From positions 16,217 through 80,216 of the forward strand of contig CALEAD010000010.1 of NCBI GenBank assembly GCA_937943625.1: a DNA stretch of 64,000 nt, given 5' to 3'. The stretch is from an uncultured Anaerolineae bacterium (lineage in GTDB: Bacteria > Chloroflexota > Anaerolineae > Promineifilales > Promineifilaceae). The translations under genes and the position numbers were made by a program. Positions 18,479 through 30,037 of this stretch are shown one piece after another (the stretch's first letter is position 1; every line of letters begins with the position of its first letter). The notes below the pieces were generated by a model. It was not told the origin of the DNA. It saw only the letters and a list, made by a program, of their open reading frames with translations, and did not search any database.

Positions 18479-21400
18479 ATTGGTGCGGCGGCCCAAAGGC
18501 AACCCCAACACCAACATCGGCAAACCCACGAACATGGTCGTCAGCCAGGCAGGCGGCACAGCTGCCGCTGGTGCGACCGGTGCGGCCGGAACGGCCGCTT
18601 CCGGGGTCGTTGGTTTGATGATGAGCGGCAGGTAAAGGGCGAACCCTTCTTCCTCGGCCAGCACCACCGTCACTGTCACCGTATCCATGAGGCCCAGGGA
18701 AACATCGTCGGGGGTGTACAGCTCCGCGCCGATGGCGTACACGCCGGGCAGCAGCTCGACGGTGGTATCATAGGCAAGAACCGCCCCCTGATCCACACCG
18801 TTCAGCAGCAGGTGCCAGTGCCCATCGGTGGGAATGATAAAGTCGGTAGTGGTGATGAGAACAGGAATGGTAACGGCCGTACCGTCGGTGCTGGTAAACA
18901 CCTCGCCGTTCGTGGGCACCAGAATGGTAACGGTGGGCGTGGGCGGCACAACCGGCACAACCACTGTCACCGTCACCGTGTCCATGATGCCCAGGGAAAC
19001 GTGGTCGAGGGTGTACAGCTCCGCGCCAATGGCGTACACGCCGGGCAGCAGCTCGACGGTGGTATCATAGGCAAGAACCGCCCCCTGATCCACACCGTTC
19101 AGCAGCAGGTGCCAGTGCCCATCGGTGGGAATGATAAAGTCGGTAGTGGTGATGAGAACGGGAATGGTAACGGCCGTACCGTCCGTACTGGTGAACACCT
19201 CGCCATTCGTGGGCGTCACAATCGTCACCGTGGGCGTCACAATCGTGTACATCGCCAACCCCACAATCACCGGGTCATGGTCAGAAGCGCGGAACGGTTC
19301 AGGACTATACCACTCCAGGATTTGCTGCGCCGACTTGAACTCCGTGTTGTAATCCAGCGCGCGCGGCTCATCGGCGTTGGTGTGCCAAGCTGTGGCGCCC
19401 GTCACCATGGGCAGCAAACTCGCGCTGGCCAGGACATGGTCCAGATGACCGGCCTGCCCGCTAAAAACATAGGTATACGCTTCATCGCCGTAGAAGAAGC
19501 GCAGCAGGTCCGTATAGCCCACACCCGTCAGCGCCATAATCGGGTCTTCCATGGCATAAGAGTTCATGTCACCGATGACCAGGTAGCGGTTTGTGCCACT
19601 GCCGGTAGGATCAGTTGCCAGGTAGTCGGCTAACGCCTGCGCAGCCCCCAGGCGCGTCAGGTTGCAGTTGCCCTGACCATCGCCAACGTCGGGGTCGCCC
19701 ACGTCATCACAGGCAGAGCCTTTCGATTTGAGATGGCTGACGGCTACCGTCACGCGCTCACCCGTGCTATTTTCCTCAAAGGTCTGAATCAGCGTGGGGC
19801 GGTTTTTGGTATCCAGGAAGCGCGGGTCTACGCTGCTATCAAGAATGACATAGGAGCCAAAGGGGGTCACCGTAGCCGGTTTGTAAATGAAGGCGAGCTT
19901 GATGGCATCGGTGCCGATAACGCCCGTGTTGACATAGGCATAGGTACCTGCGCCCGCCAGATCGTTCAGGCCAGCCACCAGGTCAATCAGCGCCTCATCG
20001 GCCACGTGGTTTTCGATCTCAATCAGCCCTACCACATCGGCATCTATTGCCAGCAGGGTGTTCAGGATTTTGGCGCGCTGCCGCTCGAACTCAAAGGGGG
20101 TGTTGGCGCCACGACAACCCATGTTTTGCGCTGGCCCGCAGATGGGCGCGCCGGTGTCTAGCGTGGTGAAGTAGTTGAGGACGTTGAAACTGGCTATGCG
20201 CACTGTGCCGCTGACAACATCGGGCATTTGCGGGCGCACGGCCGTATTTTCAAAGAGTACTGTGCCCACTGGCTGTATGCGATAATTGTTGGCGCGATAA
20301 TCGAGCACGCCCGTCAGCGCCGGCACGACTGCGCCGGTGCGCAGGGTATTGGTATAGGTAAGACCAGGATCAGGGTAGATGACGGTGGCCGGGTTTTGCA
20401 CATTCAGACCATCGTCCAGCATAATGCGACTGCGATTGTTCAAATCTTGCAGCGCCAGGGCGGGCACACCGGGAGCCACCAGGTTGGTGGGGGCCCACAG
20501 GCGGTCATTGACCGACAGCACCAGCTCACCAAAGCGCGCCAGGTTGTAATGCTCGGTCACCACCAGCTCTTGCGTAAAGGAGAGTAGCATCCCCTCGACC
20601 GCTTCCCAATCCATCATGCTGCTTACGGGCAGCGTCACCTGGGCAGGCGTCACGCTTTGTCCGGAGGCGCACACGGCCAGGTTGGTCACCGAAGCGACCT
20701 GGGTGAGGTTATTGAACTCGGCAGCCGTGCCGCGCACGCGCACCAGGTCGCCGGGGGATACTGTCTGCAGCGCTGAGCCGAAGACGAATATGCCCTCGGA
20801 GGTGGCAGGATCACCGTCTACGCGCTCGTCTCGCTCTTGCAGGAAGAAGCCGTTGAACTGCCCCGTGCCCTGGTAAGAACCGACAACGACGGCTTCGACG
20901 ACGACGGTTGTGCCAAAGATGGGGGTAGTCGCGCCACTGCCCTGGATGAAGTGAATGGGAACGGCCGTGTTACCGCAAGCGCCAAAAGCCGGCGCCGGGC
21001 CGACGGTAAAGCTAAAGCGGTAATCCGTCAGCATATTCAGCCCGGCACCATTCGTTACCTGGTTTGCCAGCACGGCCACGCTGCAAATTTCGCCAAAGGC
21101 AAAAGGTGCAGCCGGCGTCAGGGTATAGATATTTGTCGGGCCGGCAGGGGTGCTGCTGGCGTTTATGGCACCGCTGATGCTGCAATTGATGGTAAACCAG
21201 TTGCTTGTCACCGTCACCGGCTCGCTAAACTGGATGGTGATGAGCGTATCGGTCAGCACGTTAGTGGCATTGTTGAGCGGGGTCGTTTGCAGCACAAACG
21301 GGTTATCCACAAAGAGGCGCAGGTCGGCCACGCTGCGCGGCTTCACCTGGAAAGTGGTTTGGAACTGTGTGCTAAAGCCAACCACACCCAGCATATCCCC

Positions 21401-24400
21401 ATTCTGGATGCCCAGGTTGCATAGGTTAATGCCGGTTGCCGACTCGATACGCACGGTCGCGGGGCCGCTGCCATCGTTGAGCGTGATGTTGTAGGCAGTG
21501 CCACAGGTAGCGGGCATATTGCCCACCACGCCTTCAATTTCAACCAGCCATCCTTCGCTCACGCCGCTGGCCACCGCGCCGGTAGTGTAGGTAATGGGCG
21601 CCACAGGCGCGCCGGGGCCAAGCACGTCCAGGTAGAGAACGGGCGCCACCATTTGTTCCTGGTTGTTAAAGCTGCCGCGCGTGGCGACCATGCGCAGGGT
21701 GTCGCCCAGGGCGATTGGTGTGGCGGGAATGAAGAAGGCGGCAATCCCACCGCTGGCGTCCTGGAAAGCCCATTCGGGGGCATTGTTCCAGGTGTTGTTG
21801 GTGGCAATGACCTGCCCCTCCAGGGCAAAAATCTGGCCGTTGCTGCCAGCGCGGGCGTTGGCAATGGGGACGACGGTATAGATGTTGGTGGTGACAACGG
21901 CCGTATTGTTCGCCGGGTTGTCATCAGGGCTGCTGCTGCTGACAACGGCCGTGCTGGTCACGGGCGTGCCATTCGCCAGATTGCCCGCCACGGTCGCGGT
22001 CAGGTTCACGGTCAGGGCAAAATCTGGCGGCACATCCCCCAAGTGCCAGACGTAAACGCCCGGCGCCGGGTTATCGGGCACAATGCCGCTATCGTCGCTA
22101 AGATAGGAAAGCCCGGCGCTGAAGGTATTGGTAAAGGTGAAGTTGGCAGCAACGGCCGTACTGTTATTGCGCAACTCGACAGCATACGTGACCGTTTCAT
22201 TGCCAAAGCCCAGGGCTGGCCCAGTCGCCGTGACGCTCACATCCACATCATGCGTTAGCTGGTAAATCACCGTACTGCCATTCTGCTCATGGCTCACTAC
22301 CAACAAGGGGAAGCCGGTGGGGCTATTGGCACTATCAATGAAGAGGACCCCTTCGGGGCTGATGTCATCCTGCACGCCATTACTGTCCAGGTCTTGGGGC
22401 GCAATGTAATAGGCAAAGAAGGGGGCCTGGGGATCGGTTATATCGTAAATCACCACCCCGCCCGTACGCTCTAGACCCACGAAGACATAGAGACGGCCGT
22501 TAACTACCCCTTTGGCAATCCCTTCCGGTTCTGGCCCTTTATTATCACTGCGCGTATCAAAATCTGCTTCAGTGCCGTTATTGGTGTTAAAGTATTGTGG
22601 CACAAACAGCGCTGTCAGCTCTTCCAATTCACTCCCACTGTCATACACCAGGTTCCCGGTACTGCCATTCCAAATCGAGAAAGAGCGGGCGCCATAAGTG
22701 TAAATGGCATCATAATCCCCGTCATCATCAATATCGCCATCAATGGCAGAAACAGTCAGGCGACCCAGATTGCTGTTCAGCTTCAAAGTGGCCGCATTGG
22801 GGAAAACGGTTGGGTCCAGCACATAGGCCGCATTGTTGACGCGAATCTCCTCCAGGCGCGCATCCCCTTCGTTCGCTGTTAGCAGGTACGGTATGCCATC
22901 CACGACGTAAACGGCAATGGCATCGGGCATATACATGCCAAAAACAGGCCAGTTGCCGATGTTGATGGCGGGGCCATTGCCAGGGCCGTCGCGGTCGCTG
23001 GGGTCAAAGGCATTGCCGCTCAGGCTGTGATCCTTAAAGCCAAGAGGCAAGATCGTGGTAATGGTCATTGCCTGTATGTCCACAATCGCCAGGGCATTGG
23101 CTTCTTGCAGCGAGACCCAGGCTGTCAGGCCATCAGGAGAAACCGCGATGTATTCAGGCTCCACATCTTCAGCCACAGTTTTGCCTGGGAAGATGCGCAC
23201 GTCGGGGTGAATTGTATCGGTCGTAAAGTGGGTAAAGCCCAGGGTCACAACCGTTGCCCCGGCCACGCCATTGCTCATATCAATGACGCTCACCGAGCCT
23301 TCGGGGTCAATTGCGCCATCCGGTTCTCCCTCATTGGCCACCAGGATTTTCTGCCCATCGGGCGTGTAGGTGAGCATGTCTGGCAAAGCACCTACGGTGA
23401 CCTGCCCCAGGTAACTGCCGCTGCGGTCGAAGAAGACGACTTCACCAGGCAAGGTCTTGGTAATCGCCTCGACGGCCACTGCGACAATGCCATCATAAAC
23501 GGCCACACTATTGGCGCCCGCACCGTAAGGGGTGATGGGAATGGTAAACAGCAGAGAGGGATTGGCGGGATCGTTGATGTCGAGAATTTCCATAAAGCTC
23601 CCACCTGTGACGACATAGAGTGTCTGGCTGACGGAGTCATGCGCAGCTATTTCCGAGCCGCTGCCCATAAAGCTCCCCAGACGCTGCACGGTGAAGGCGT
23701 CGGTAATGGGAAAAGCAGGCAGAGCCAGGTAGGTGGCTGTGGCTGTACGATTGTTTACGCTGCCAACGGCCGTTACCGTATTCACCACCTGGCCGTTGTC
23801 CACCAAATTGGTCACCACAAAGGTGAAGGTAATAGCCGTGCTGGCACTAATTGGTCCACTCCAGGTCAGTTCGTTCGCCACAATTGCTGCACCAGTCGGC
23901 TGTTCCAGCCAGTAGGCAAACTGCACCTGCGCCGGCAGCGTATCGGTGAGGGTCACCAACGGGTCATCGGCATCGCCAATGTTTGCCGCCACAATCTGGT
24001 ACGTCACCAACTCCTGCGGAGCCACGCCATAATCAGGATCGGCCGTTTTGCTCAGGCTCAGGTTTGGCGTGGGGGGTAGGGATTGAATGACAATATCATC
24101 AATGCCGACCCATTCATCGGCACCGGGAGCATTGGTGGTCATGATGCGAAGTTGCACCAGCGGCTGATTGTTAGCATCAGGTGGCAAAATCACGGAAACA
24201 GGCGTCACCAACTCTGCCAGATTTGGCCCGGTTGTGGCGTCTGCCACATACCCTTCAGGGATATTCGTAAAGTTGCCGCTGTTGCCCACACGGTAATGAA
24301 GCGCCACTTGCTGCACCGCGTTATCCGCTGAGCCATCAATATCACGCAAGTTATAAGAAACCTGGATATTACTCTGACCAGTCGTATCAATGTGGATGAG

Positions 24401-24826
24401 AATGAATGGCGCATCGGCCGTGCCAGAGCCTTGCAAAGCCACCACGGAATCAGCAATCTCAAACTCGGCCACACCGCCGGTGGTGAGCGTATTTGGGTTT
24501 AAGCGGTTGGCCATCACATTGACAGGGGTTGTGGTGCCATCTACTAAAATCGTCTGCGGATCAGTGCCGGTGCCTGTGGTCAGATCATCGCCACGATAAC
24601 CAGTGATCCCAGGCACGCCTGCCCAATCATTATCCACCGTGATCAGGCTGGTATTGCTCCAGTCCTGGAAAAATGGCAACGTCTGGTATGCGTTGTCTTC
24701 AGGGGCTGCCGAAGCGTCTGGCATGAGGGCAGCAAAAAAGACAAAAAGAAGCAGAAAAGCCAAAACCAATGGGGTTATAACTTTCCAGGCTGGGTTGAGG
24801 TGTTTAGCCTGCATATGTTCCTCCAT
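18476..24826 (-). CDS. Very large secreted multidomain protein: choice-of-anchor-I-like domain, DUF11, ExeM/NucH-like exo/endonuclease, duplicated Ig-like domains, C-terminal TM anchor
   Basis: Start taken at MEEHMQAK (signal peptide follows); IASFNVLNYF, VVGLIEIENH, VIGDMNSY, RASDHDPVIVGL EEP-nuclease motifs. Confidence 0.85.
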   Translation of the reverse strand: MEEHMQAKHLNPAWKVITPLVLAFLLLFVFFAALMPDASAAPEDNAYQTLPFFQDWSNTSLITVDNDWAGVPGITGYRGDDLTTGTGTDPQTILVDGTTTPVNVMANRLNPNTLTTGGVAEFEIADSVVALQGSGTADAPFILIHIDTTGQSNIQVSYNLRDIDGSADNAVQQVALHYRVGNSGNFTNIPEGYVADATTGPNLAELVTPVSVILPPDANNQPLVQLRIMTTNAPGADEWVGIDDIVIQSLPPTPNLSLSKTADPDYGVAPQELVTYQIVAANIGDADDPLVTLTDTLPAQVQFAYWLEQPTGAAIVANELTWSGPISASTAITFTFVVTNLVDNGQVVNTVTAVGSVNNRTATATYLALPAFPITDAFTVQRLGSFMGSGSEIAAHDSVSQTLYVVTGGSFMEILDINDPANPSLLFTIPITPYGAGANSVAVYDGIVAVAVEAITKTLPGEVVFFDRSGSYLGQVTVGALPDMLTYTPDGQKILVANEGEPDGAIDPEGSVSVIDMSNGVAGATVVTLGFTHFTTDTIHPDVRIFPGKTVAEDVEPEYIAVSPDGLTAWVSLQEANALAIVDIQAMTITTILPLGFKDHSLSGNAFDPSDRDGPGNGPAINIGNWPVFGMYMPDAIAVYVVDGIPYLLTANEGDARLEEIRVNNAAYVLDPTVFPNAATLKLNSNLGRLTVSAIDGDIDDDGDYDAIYTYGARSFSIWNGSTGNLVYDSGSELEELTALFVPQYFNTNNGTEADFDTRSDNKGPEPEGIAKGVVNGRLYVFVGLERTGGVVIYDITDPQAPFFAYYIAPQDLDSNGVQDDISPEGVLFIDSANSPTGFPLLVVSHEQNGSTVIYQLTHDVDVSVTATGPALGFGNETVTYAVELRNNSTAVAANFTFTNTFSAGLSYLSDDSGIVPDNPAPGVYVWHLGDVPPDFALTVNLTATVAGNLANGTPVTSTAVVSSSSPDDNPANNTAVVTTNIYTVVPIANARAGSNGQIFALEGQVIATNNTWNNAPEWAFQDASGGIAAFFIPATPIALGDTLRMVATRGSFNNQEQMVAPVLYLDVLGPGAPVAPITYTTGAVASGVSEGWLVEIEGVVGNMPATCGTAYNITLNDGSGPATVRIESATGINLCNLGIQNGDMLGVVGFSTQFQTTFQVKPRSVADLRLFVDNPFVLQTTPLNNATNVLTDTLITIQFSEPVTVTSNWFTINCSISGAINASSTPAGPTNIYTLTPAAPFAFGEICSVAVLANQVTNGAGLNMLTDYRFSFTVGPAPAFGACGNTAVPIHFIQGSGATTPIFGTTVVVEAVVVGSYQGTGQFNGFFLQERDERVDGDPATSEGIFVFGSALQTVSPGDLVRVRGTAAEFNNLTQVASVTNLAVCASGQSVTPAQVTLPVSSMMDWEAVEGMLLSFTQELVVTEHYNLARFGELVLSVNDRLWAPTNLVAPGVPALALQDLNNRSRIMLDDGLNVQNPATVIYPDPGLTYTNTLRTGAVVPALTGVLDYRANNYRIQPVGTVLFENTAVRPQMPDVVSGTVRIASFNVLNYFTTLDTGAPICGPAQNMGCRGANTPFEFERQRAKILNTLLAIDADVVGLIEIENHVADEALIDLVAGLNDLAGAGTYAYVNTGVIGTDAIKLAFIYKPATVTPFGSYVILDSSVDPRFLDTKNRPTLIQTFEENSTGERVTVAVSHLKSKGSACDDVGDPDVGDGQGNCNLTRLGAAQALADYLATDPTGSGTNRYLVIGDMNSYAMEDPIMALTGVGYTDLLRFFYGDEAYTYVFSGQAGHLDHVLASASLLPMVTGATAWHTNADEPRALDYNTEFKSAQQILEWYSPEPFRASDHDPVIVGLAMYTIVTPTVTIVTPTNGEVFTSTDGTAVTIPVLITTTDFIIPTDGHWHLLLNGVDQGAVLAYDTTVELLPGVYAIGAELYTLDHVSLGIMDTVTVTVVVPVVPPTPTVTILVPTNGEVFTSTDGTAVTIPVLITTTDFIIPTDGHWHLLLNGVDQGAVLAYDTTVELLPGVYAIGAELYTPDDVSLGLMDTVTVTVVLAEEEGFALYLPLIIKPTTPEAAVPAAPVAPAAAVPPAWLTTMFVGLPMLVLGLPLGRRTN
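18669..19239 (-). repeat. Two near-identical 297-bp (99-aa) tandem units within the NucH-like gene
   Basis: TPTVTI.VPTNGEVFTSTDGTAVTIPVLITTTDFIIPTDGHWHLLLNGVDQGAVLAYDTTVELLPGVYAIGAELYT repeated; ccatga at 18685 and 18982. Confidence 0.92.
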
Positions 24827-25660
24827 GAGTGGGCAAGCCAGTTCAGCGATGAAAAAGAAGCGATTGCATGAACTGAATTGCAAAAAAAGATCGCAGAAAA
24901 ATTGTTTGCATGTACGCGAGCAATGATAACAACTGAGTCTATCCTGAAAATAGACCGCCAACGGCAAGCTACCAACCAGCTGACCCGCGCTACAGTCATG
25001 GTGGTCGGCGCAGCCGGTGAACGCTCTCTTGAATTTTGTCCTAGGATTTGCAAGAGACGTCGAGAACACCAGGTGGTTTTGCGCTCTGCGCGGCTAGTAG
25101 TTACAAGCCGTTAGTAAATGTGCCCTGCTAATCATATCATCACAGAACCAATTGCAAATGGTTTGTCTGTTATGGTTTTGTTAACCATTTTTGATCACAA
25201 CGGACGCCGTTCCGTAGCCGGGGGGAGTTCATCACCCGGCAATTATGAGCCTGCCGTCAGGGCAGGACAGGTGAACCAACGCCACCCATGCCCCTCCTCC
25301 GCAAGCGGGGGAAGGGGGTTGGAGGATGGGGGCAGCTATCCGTCAGCTCATTCATCTGCCACATAGCGCCTGACAAAGCATAAACTTGCTTAACTTGTCA
25401 CCAATAGGCTGATATAAAAAATGTGCAGCCCGTTCAAGGCGGCGCGTGAACGCGTGCGAGCGTATTTTTTCAGAGCAGACGCCGATTTGCAACCGGTAGT
25501 TGGCGGCACACAAGCCAAATTGAGAATTGCTGATTGGCTGATTGGAATTGCTGTTGCTTGTTACCCGCTGCTTTCTTATAGTATAGTTAGGGGGTAAAAG
25601 CGTGTTATTTAACAGTTGTTGCCTGCCCGGCGCATACCTGAATTTTTGTGGAGGATGATC

Positions 25661-28267
25661 ATGCAATTTAAGCTAAACGGCCGTCTCATTACCTACGACG
25701 GTGACCCCGAACTCCCCCTACTCACTTACCTGCGCGAGCGCGAAGGCATTCTTTCCCCTAAAAACGGCTGCGCGCCGCAGGCGGCCTGCGGCGCGTGTAC
25801 GGTAGACCTGAACGGCAAAGCGGTTCTCTCCTGCGTCACGCCGATGAAAAAGGTAGAGGGTGGCAGCGTGCTGACAATTGAGGGACTGGGCGAATATCGC
25901 CAGCAGGTGTATGCCAACGCCTTTGTCGCCAAAGGGGGCGTGCAGTGCGGCTTTTGCATCCCCGGCATTGTGATGCAGGCCAACGCCCTGATCAACAAAA
26001 ACCCCGACCCTTCGGTGGACGAGATTGAAAAGGCGCTGACGCCTAATTTGTGCCGCTGCACCGGCTACAAAAAGATCATCGAGTCCATTCAATATGCCGC
26101 CGAAGCAATCCGCAAAGAAGAAGAGATTCCTACGCCCAATGGCAATGGCGCCATTGGCGCACGCGCACCCAAGTATAAGGCGCAGGCGCTGGTGCTGGGG
26201 CAGCACACCTATACTGACGACGTGCGTATGCCGGGCATGGTGTATGGCGTGCTGAAGTTTGGCGCCTATCCCCGCGCCATCGTCAAAAAGATAGACACGA
26301 GTAAAGCGGAAGCGCTGGAAGGGGTGCTGCGTGTCTTTACGGCCAGAGATGTGCCGGGCGGCCGTTTTATTGGCCTGATCAAGCAGGATTGGCCGCTAAT
26401 GGTGGCCGAAGGGGAGACAACGCGCTATGTGGGCGATGTGCTGGCAGGCGTCACGGCCGTTTCCGAGGAGATTGCACGCCAGGCAGTAGCGCTCATTGAG
26501 GTGACGTATGAGGTGCTGGAGCCGGTAACTGACATGCACCGCGCCCTGGAGCCAGACGCACCGCAAATTCATGACTTTGCGCCAGGTAATGTATTGAGTG
26601 TTTCTAAAACCAGCCGGGGCAACGTGGCCGAGGCGGAAGCCAAGTCGGCCTACATTGTTCAAGGGGTCTACGAGACGCAGTGGATTGAACATGGGTTTAT
26701 GGAGCCGGAAACGGCCGTTGCCTACCCAGTCAGTGCCCCCCACCCCGTCAAAATCGAAGTGCTCTCGCAAAGCCAGGGCGTCTATGAAGACCGCGCACAA
26801 ATTGCCAAACTCTTGGGGTTGCGCGAAGAAGAAGTACGCGTCATCCTCATGCCCAACGGCGGCGGCTTCGGCGGCAAAGAAGACCTGAGCGTACAGGGAC
26901 ACGCGGCGCTGATGGCTTACCACCTGGGCATGCCCGTCAAGGTGCGCCTGACGCGCGACGAATCCATCCTCATGCACCCCAAGCGCCACCCTATCTGGAT
27001 GGATTACCGCATTGGCTGCGACGCGCAGGGCAAACTCACCTTTGTGCAGGTAAAATTTATCGGCGACACGGGCGCCTATGCCTCCGTGGGCGCCAAGGTG
27101 CTAGAACGCTCCGCCGGGCACGCCACCGGCGCATACAGTGTGCCGGTGACCGATGTGGTGGCAACGGCCGTTTACACCAACAACATCCCCTGCGGCGCCA
27201 TGCGCGGCTTTGGCGTCAACCAGGCCACCTTCGGCCTGGAAAGCCTGATAGACGAACTGTGCGAAAAGGGTGGCTTCGACCGCTGGCAATTCCGCTACGA
27301 CAACGCCCTGCAAGATGGCGACATGACCGCCACCGGCCAGGTCATCGAAGGCGGCGCTGGCGCGCGCGCCACCCTGCTCGCCGTCAAAGACGCCTTCTAC
27401 AGCGCCAAATATACCGGTCTGGCCTGCGGCCTCAAAAACACCGGCATCGGCAACGGCATGCCCGACGCCGCCTCCGCCCAGGTCACCATTGTCGCCCCGG
27501 ACAAAGTCATCATCGATCATGGCTGGACCGAAATGGGGCAAGGCGTCAACACCATTGCCGTACAGGTCGTCTGCCAGGAAACCGGCATAGACCCGCGCCT
27601 CATCGAAGTGCGCATTGACACCACCGCCGAGCAAGAAGCGGGCATGACCACCGCCAGCCGCGCCACCTCGCTGGTGGGCAACGCCCTCATAGACGCCTGC
27701 AAAGAGCTGAAGAAAGACCTGCAAACGCACACCCTGGCCGACCTGGTGGGCAAAAGCTATCGCGGCGCCTGGGTTGTGGATTGGACGACAAAGCCGGGGG
27801 CCATGGTCGAGAAAGTGTACACCCACTACTCCTACAGCTACGCCAGCCAGGTGGTCATTCTGGACGAAGACGGCCAGATTGAGAAAATCGTTGCCGCGCA
27901 CGATGCGGGTAAAATCTTCAACCCCACTCTGTTTGAGGGGCAGCTAGAGGGGTCGCTGCACATGGGGCTGGGCTATGCCATCAGCGAAGAATTCCAGATG
28001 GAAAATGGCTACCCCAAAAGCACGCGCCTGCGCAACATGGGCATCTTGCGCGCCAAAGAGACGCCCGCGTTCGAGATTATCGGCGTGGAAGTGCCCGACC
28101 CCTACGGACCTTACGGCGCAAAGGGGGTGGGCGAGATTGGCCTGGTGCCAACGGCCGCGGCCGTCGGCAATGCGCTCTACCAGTTTGATGGCATCCGCCG
28201 CACAAAGCTGCCTATGGCGCTGCCCAAAAAACAGCGCAAAGTGGTAAAAGCTCAGGCGACAATCTAA
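25661..28267 (+). CDS. Xanthine dehydrogenase/aldehyde oxidoreductase, single polypeptide with [2Fe-2S] domains fused to molybdopterin-binding domain
   Basis: GCAPQAACGACTV and CGFCIPGIVM..LCRCTGY cluster motifs; GGGFGGKED and TEMGQGVNT Mo-hydroxylase motifs. Confidence 0.9.
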   Translation: MQFKLNGRLITYDGDPELPLLTYLREREGILSPKNGCAPQAACGACTVDLNGKAVLSCVTPMKKVEGGSVLTIEGLGEYRQQVYANAFVAKGGVQCGFCIPGIVMQANALINKNPDPSVDEIEKALTPNLCRCTGYKKIIESIQYAAEAIRKEEEIPTPNGNGAIGARAPKYKAQALVLGQHTYTDDVRMPGMVYGVLKFGAYPRAIVKKIDTSKAEALEGVLRVFTARDVPGGRFIGLIKQDWPLMVAEGETTRYVGDVLAGVTAVSEEIARQAVALIEVTYEVLEPVTDMHRALEPDAPQIHDFAPGNVLSVSKTSRGNVAEAEAKSAYIVQGVYETQWIEHGFMEPETAVAYPVSAPHPVKIEVLSQSQGVYEDRAQIAKLLGLREEEVRVILMPNGGGFGGKEDLSVQGHAALMAYHLGMPVKVRLTRDESILMHPKRHPIWMDYRIGCDAQGKLTFVQVKFIGDTGAYASVGAKVLERSAGHATGAYSVPVTDVVATAVYTNNIPCGAMRGFGVNQATFGLESLIDELCEKGGFDRWQFRYDNALQDGDMTATGQVIEGGAGARATLLAVKDAFYSAKYTGLACGLKNTGIGNGMPDAASAQVTIVAPDKVIIDHGWTEMGQGVNTIAVQVVCQETGIDPRLIEVRIDTTAEQEAGMTTASRATSLVGNALIDACKELKKDLQTHTLADLVGKSYRGAWVVDWTTKPGAMVEKVYTHYSYSYASQVVILDEDGQIEKIVAAHDAGKIFNPTLFEGQLEGSLHMGLGYAISEEFQMENGYPKSTRLRNMGILRAKETPAFEIIGVEVPDPYGPYGAKGVGEIGLVPTAAAVGNALYQFDGIRRTKLPMALPKKQRKVVKAQATI

Positions 28268-28381
28268 GGCCCAGGCGTGGTTCGCCATTTAACGACCGAC
28301 CACCGACAGCCGACTGCATTCCAGAAGTCAATAACAATCTGCCGCCAGCCGTCTGCGGTCACCCTCAAGGGAGATAGAAAT

Positions 28382-30037
28382 ATGACCTTGCACCCATTGG
28401 CGGGCAAGCCAGCCCCGCCTGAACTGCTCGTGAATATCCCCCGGCTAGTGTCTGCTTACTACACGCAACAGCCCGACCCCGATGATGCGGTACAATTGGT
28501 GTCGTTTGGCACGTCTGGCCATCGCGGCACGTCGCTCGAAGGAAAGTTTAACGAGGCGCACATCGCCGCCATTGCCCAAGCAATTGTGGTGTATCGCCAG
28601 GAGATGAGTATTGATGGCCCACTGTTTGTGGGCATGGATACGCACGCGCTGAGTGAACCGGCATTGGCAACGGCCGTTTCCGTTTTTGCCGCCAATGGGG
28701 TCGAAGTGATGATCCAGGCCGGCCTGGGCTACACCCCCACCCCCGTAATCAGCCACGCCATTCTCACCTACAACCGCAACCGGCAAAGTGGTCTGGCCGA
28801 TGGCGTCGTCATCACCCCCAGCCACAACCCCCCTGAAGATGGTGGCTTTAAGTACAACCCCCCCTCCGGCGGCCCGGCCGACACCCACATCACCAAAGTG
28901 ATCCAAAACCGCGCAAATGACCTGCTGCGGCAAAAGCTGCACGGTGTGCGGCAAATGCCCTTTGTCCAAGCACTGCGTGCCAGCAATGTGCACCACTACG
29001 ATTACGTCACCCCCTACGTGCGCGATCTGAGCAGCGTGATTGACCTACCTGCCATCGCCGCCGCCGGGCTGAAAATTGGCGTAGACCCCATGGGGGGCGC
29101 TGGCCTTGCCTACTGGCATCCTATGGCAGACATGTATGGGCTAAACCTAGAGGTGGTGAACACGACCGTTGACCCTACCTTCCGCTTTATGACCGTAGAC
29201 AAGGATGGCAAAATCCGCATGGACTGCTCCTCTCCCTATGCGATGGCCAGCCTGATTGCTCTAAAGGAAAAGTTCGACATCGCCTTTGGCAACGACCCGG
29301 ATTATGACCGACACGGCATTGTCACACGCAGCGTTGGGCTGATGAACCCCAACCATTATCTCGCTGTCGCCATCTGGTACCTCTTTCAGAATCGCCCTGG
29401 CTGGCAACCAGACGCCGCCGTGGGCAAAACCCTCGTCTCCAGCTCGATAATAGACCGCGTGGCTGCCCACCTAGGTCGCCCCCTGGCCGAAGTGCCGGTT
29501 GGCTTTAAGTATTTTGTCGAGGGACTGCTGAACGGCCGTTACGGTTTCGGCGGCGAAGAGAGCGCCGGGGCTTCTTTTCTGCGCCTAGATGGCACCGTGT
29601 GGACAACAGACAAAGACGGCATCATCATGGACCTGCTGGCAGCAGAGATTACGGCCAAAACAGGACGCGACCCTGGCGAGCATTATCGCGCCTTAGAGGA
29701 ACGGTTTGGCAGCCCCGTCTACGAACGCAGCGATGTGGCCGCCAGTGCAGCGCAAAAGGCAGCACTGGCCAGCCTCTCGCCGAGCATGGTGACAGCCACC
29801 GAGTTAGCAGGCGAACCCATTGTGGCAAAATTAACACACGCCCCGGCCAATGGCGCGCCCATCGGCGGCCTGAAAGTGGTGACAGAAAATGGCTGGTTTG
29901 CCGCACGGCCGTCTGGCACAGAAGAAATTTACAAAATCTACGCCGAAAGCTTTAAGGGAGGCGACCACCTGCGCCAGGTGCAGGCCGAGGCACAAGCCAT
30001 CGTCCAGGCCACCTTTGCCCAGGCTGGCCTGAGCTAG
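28382..30037 (+). CDS. pgm: Phosphoglucomutase (alpha-D-glucose phosphate-specific)
   Basis: [60 protein letters not shown] motifs. Confidence 0.92.
   Translation: MTLHPLAGKPAPPELLVNIPRLVSAYYTQQPDPDDAVQLVSFGTSGHRGTSLEGKFNEAHIAAIAQAIVVYRQEMSIDGPLFVGMDTHALSEPALATAVSVFAANGVEVMIQAGLGYTPTPVISHAILTYNRNRQSGLADGVVITPSHNPPEDGGFKYNPPSGGPADTHITKVIQNRANDLLRQKLHGVRQMPFVQALRASNVHHYDYVTPYVRDLSSVIDLPAIAAAGLKIGVDPMGGAGLAYWHPMADMYGLNLEVVNTTVDPTFRFMTVDKDGKIRMDCSSPYAMASLIALKEKFDIAFGNDPDYDRHGIVTRSVGLMNPNHYLAVAIWYLFQNRPGWQPDAAVGKTLVSSSIIDRVAAHLGRPLAEVPVGFKYFVEGLLNGRYGFGGEESAGASFLRLDGTVWTTDKDGIIMDLLAAEITAKTGRDPGEHYRALEERFGSPVYERSDVAASAAQKAALASLSPSMVTATELAGEPIVAKLTHAPANGAPIGGLKVVTENGWFAARPSGTEEIYKIYAESFKGGDHLRQVQAEAQAIVQATFAQAGLS

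Noticed and set aside
20228-24079. Several long plus-strand ORFs (e.g. 23027..24079, 20837..21424, 21653..22258) antisense to the NucH-like gene
   Set aside because: No recognisable domains; explained as antisense open frames of a 6.3-kb coding region.
25200-25345. Possible riboswitch upstream of the Mo hydroxylase (gccggggggagttcatcacccggc..)
   Set aside because: More than 300 bp from the start codon, and I could not match it to a known riboswitch consensus; insufficient support.
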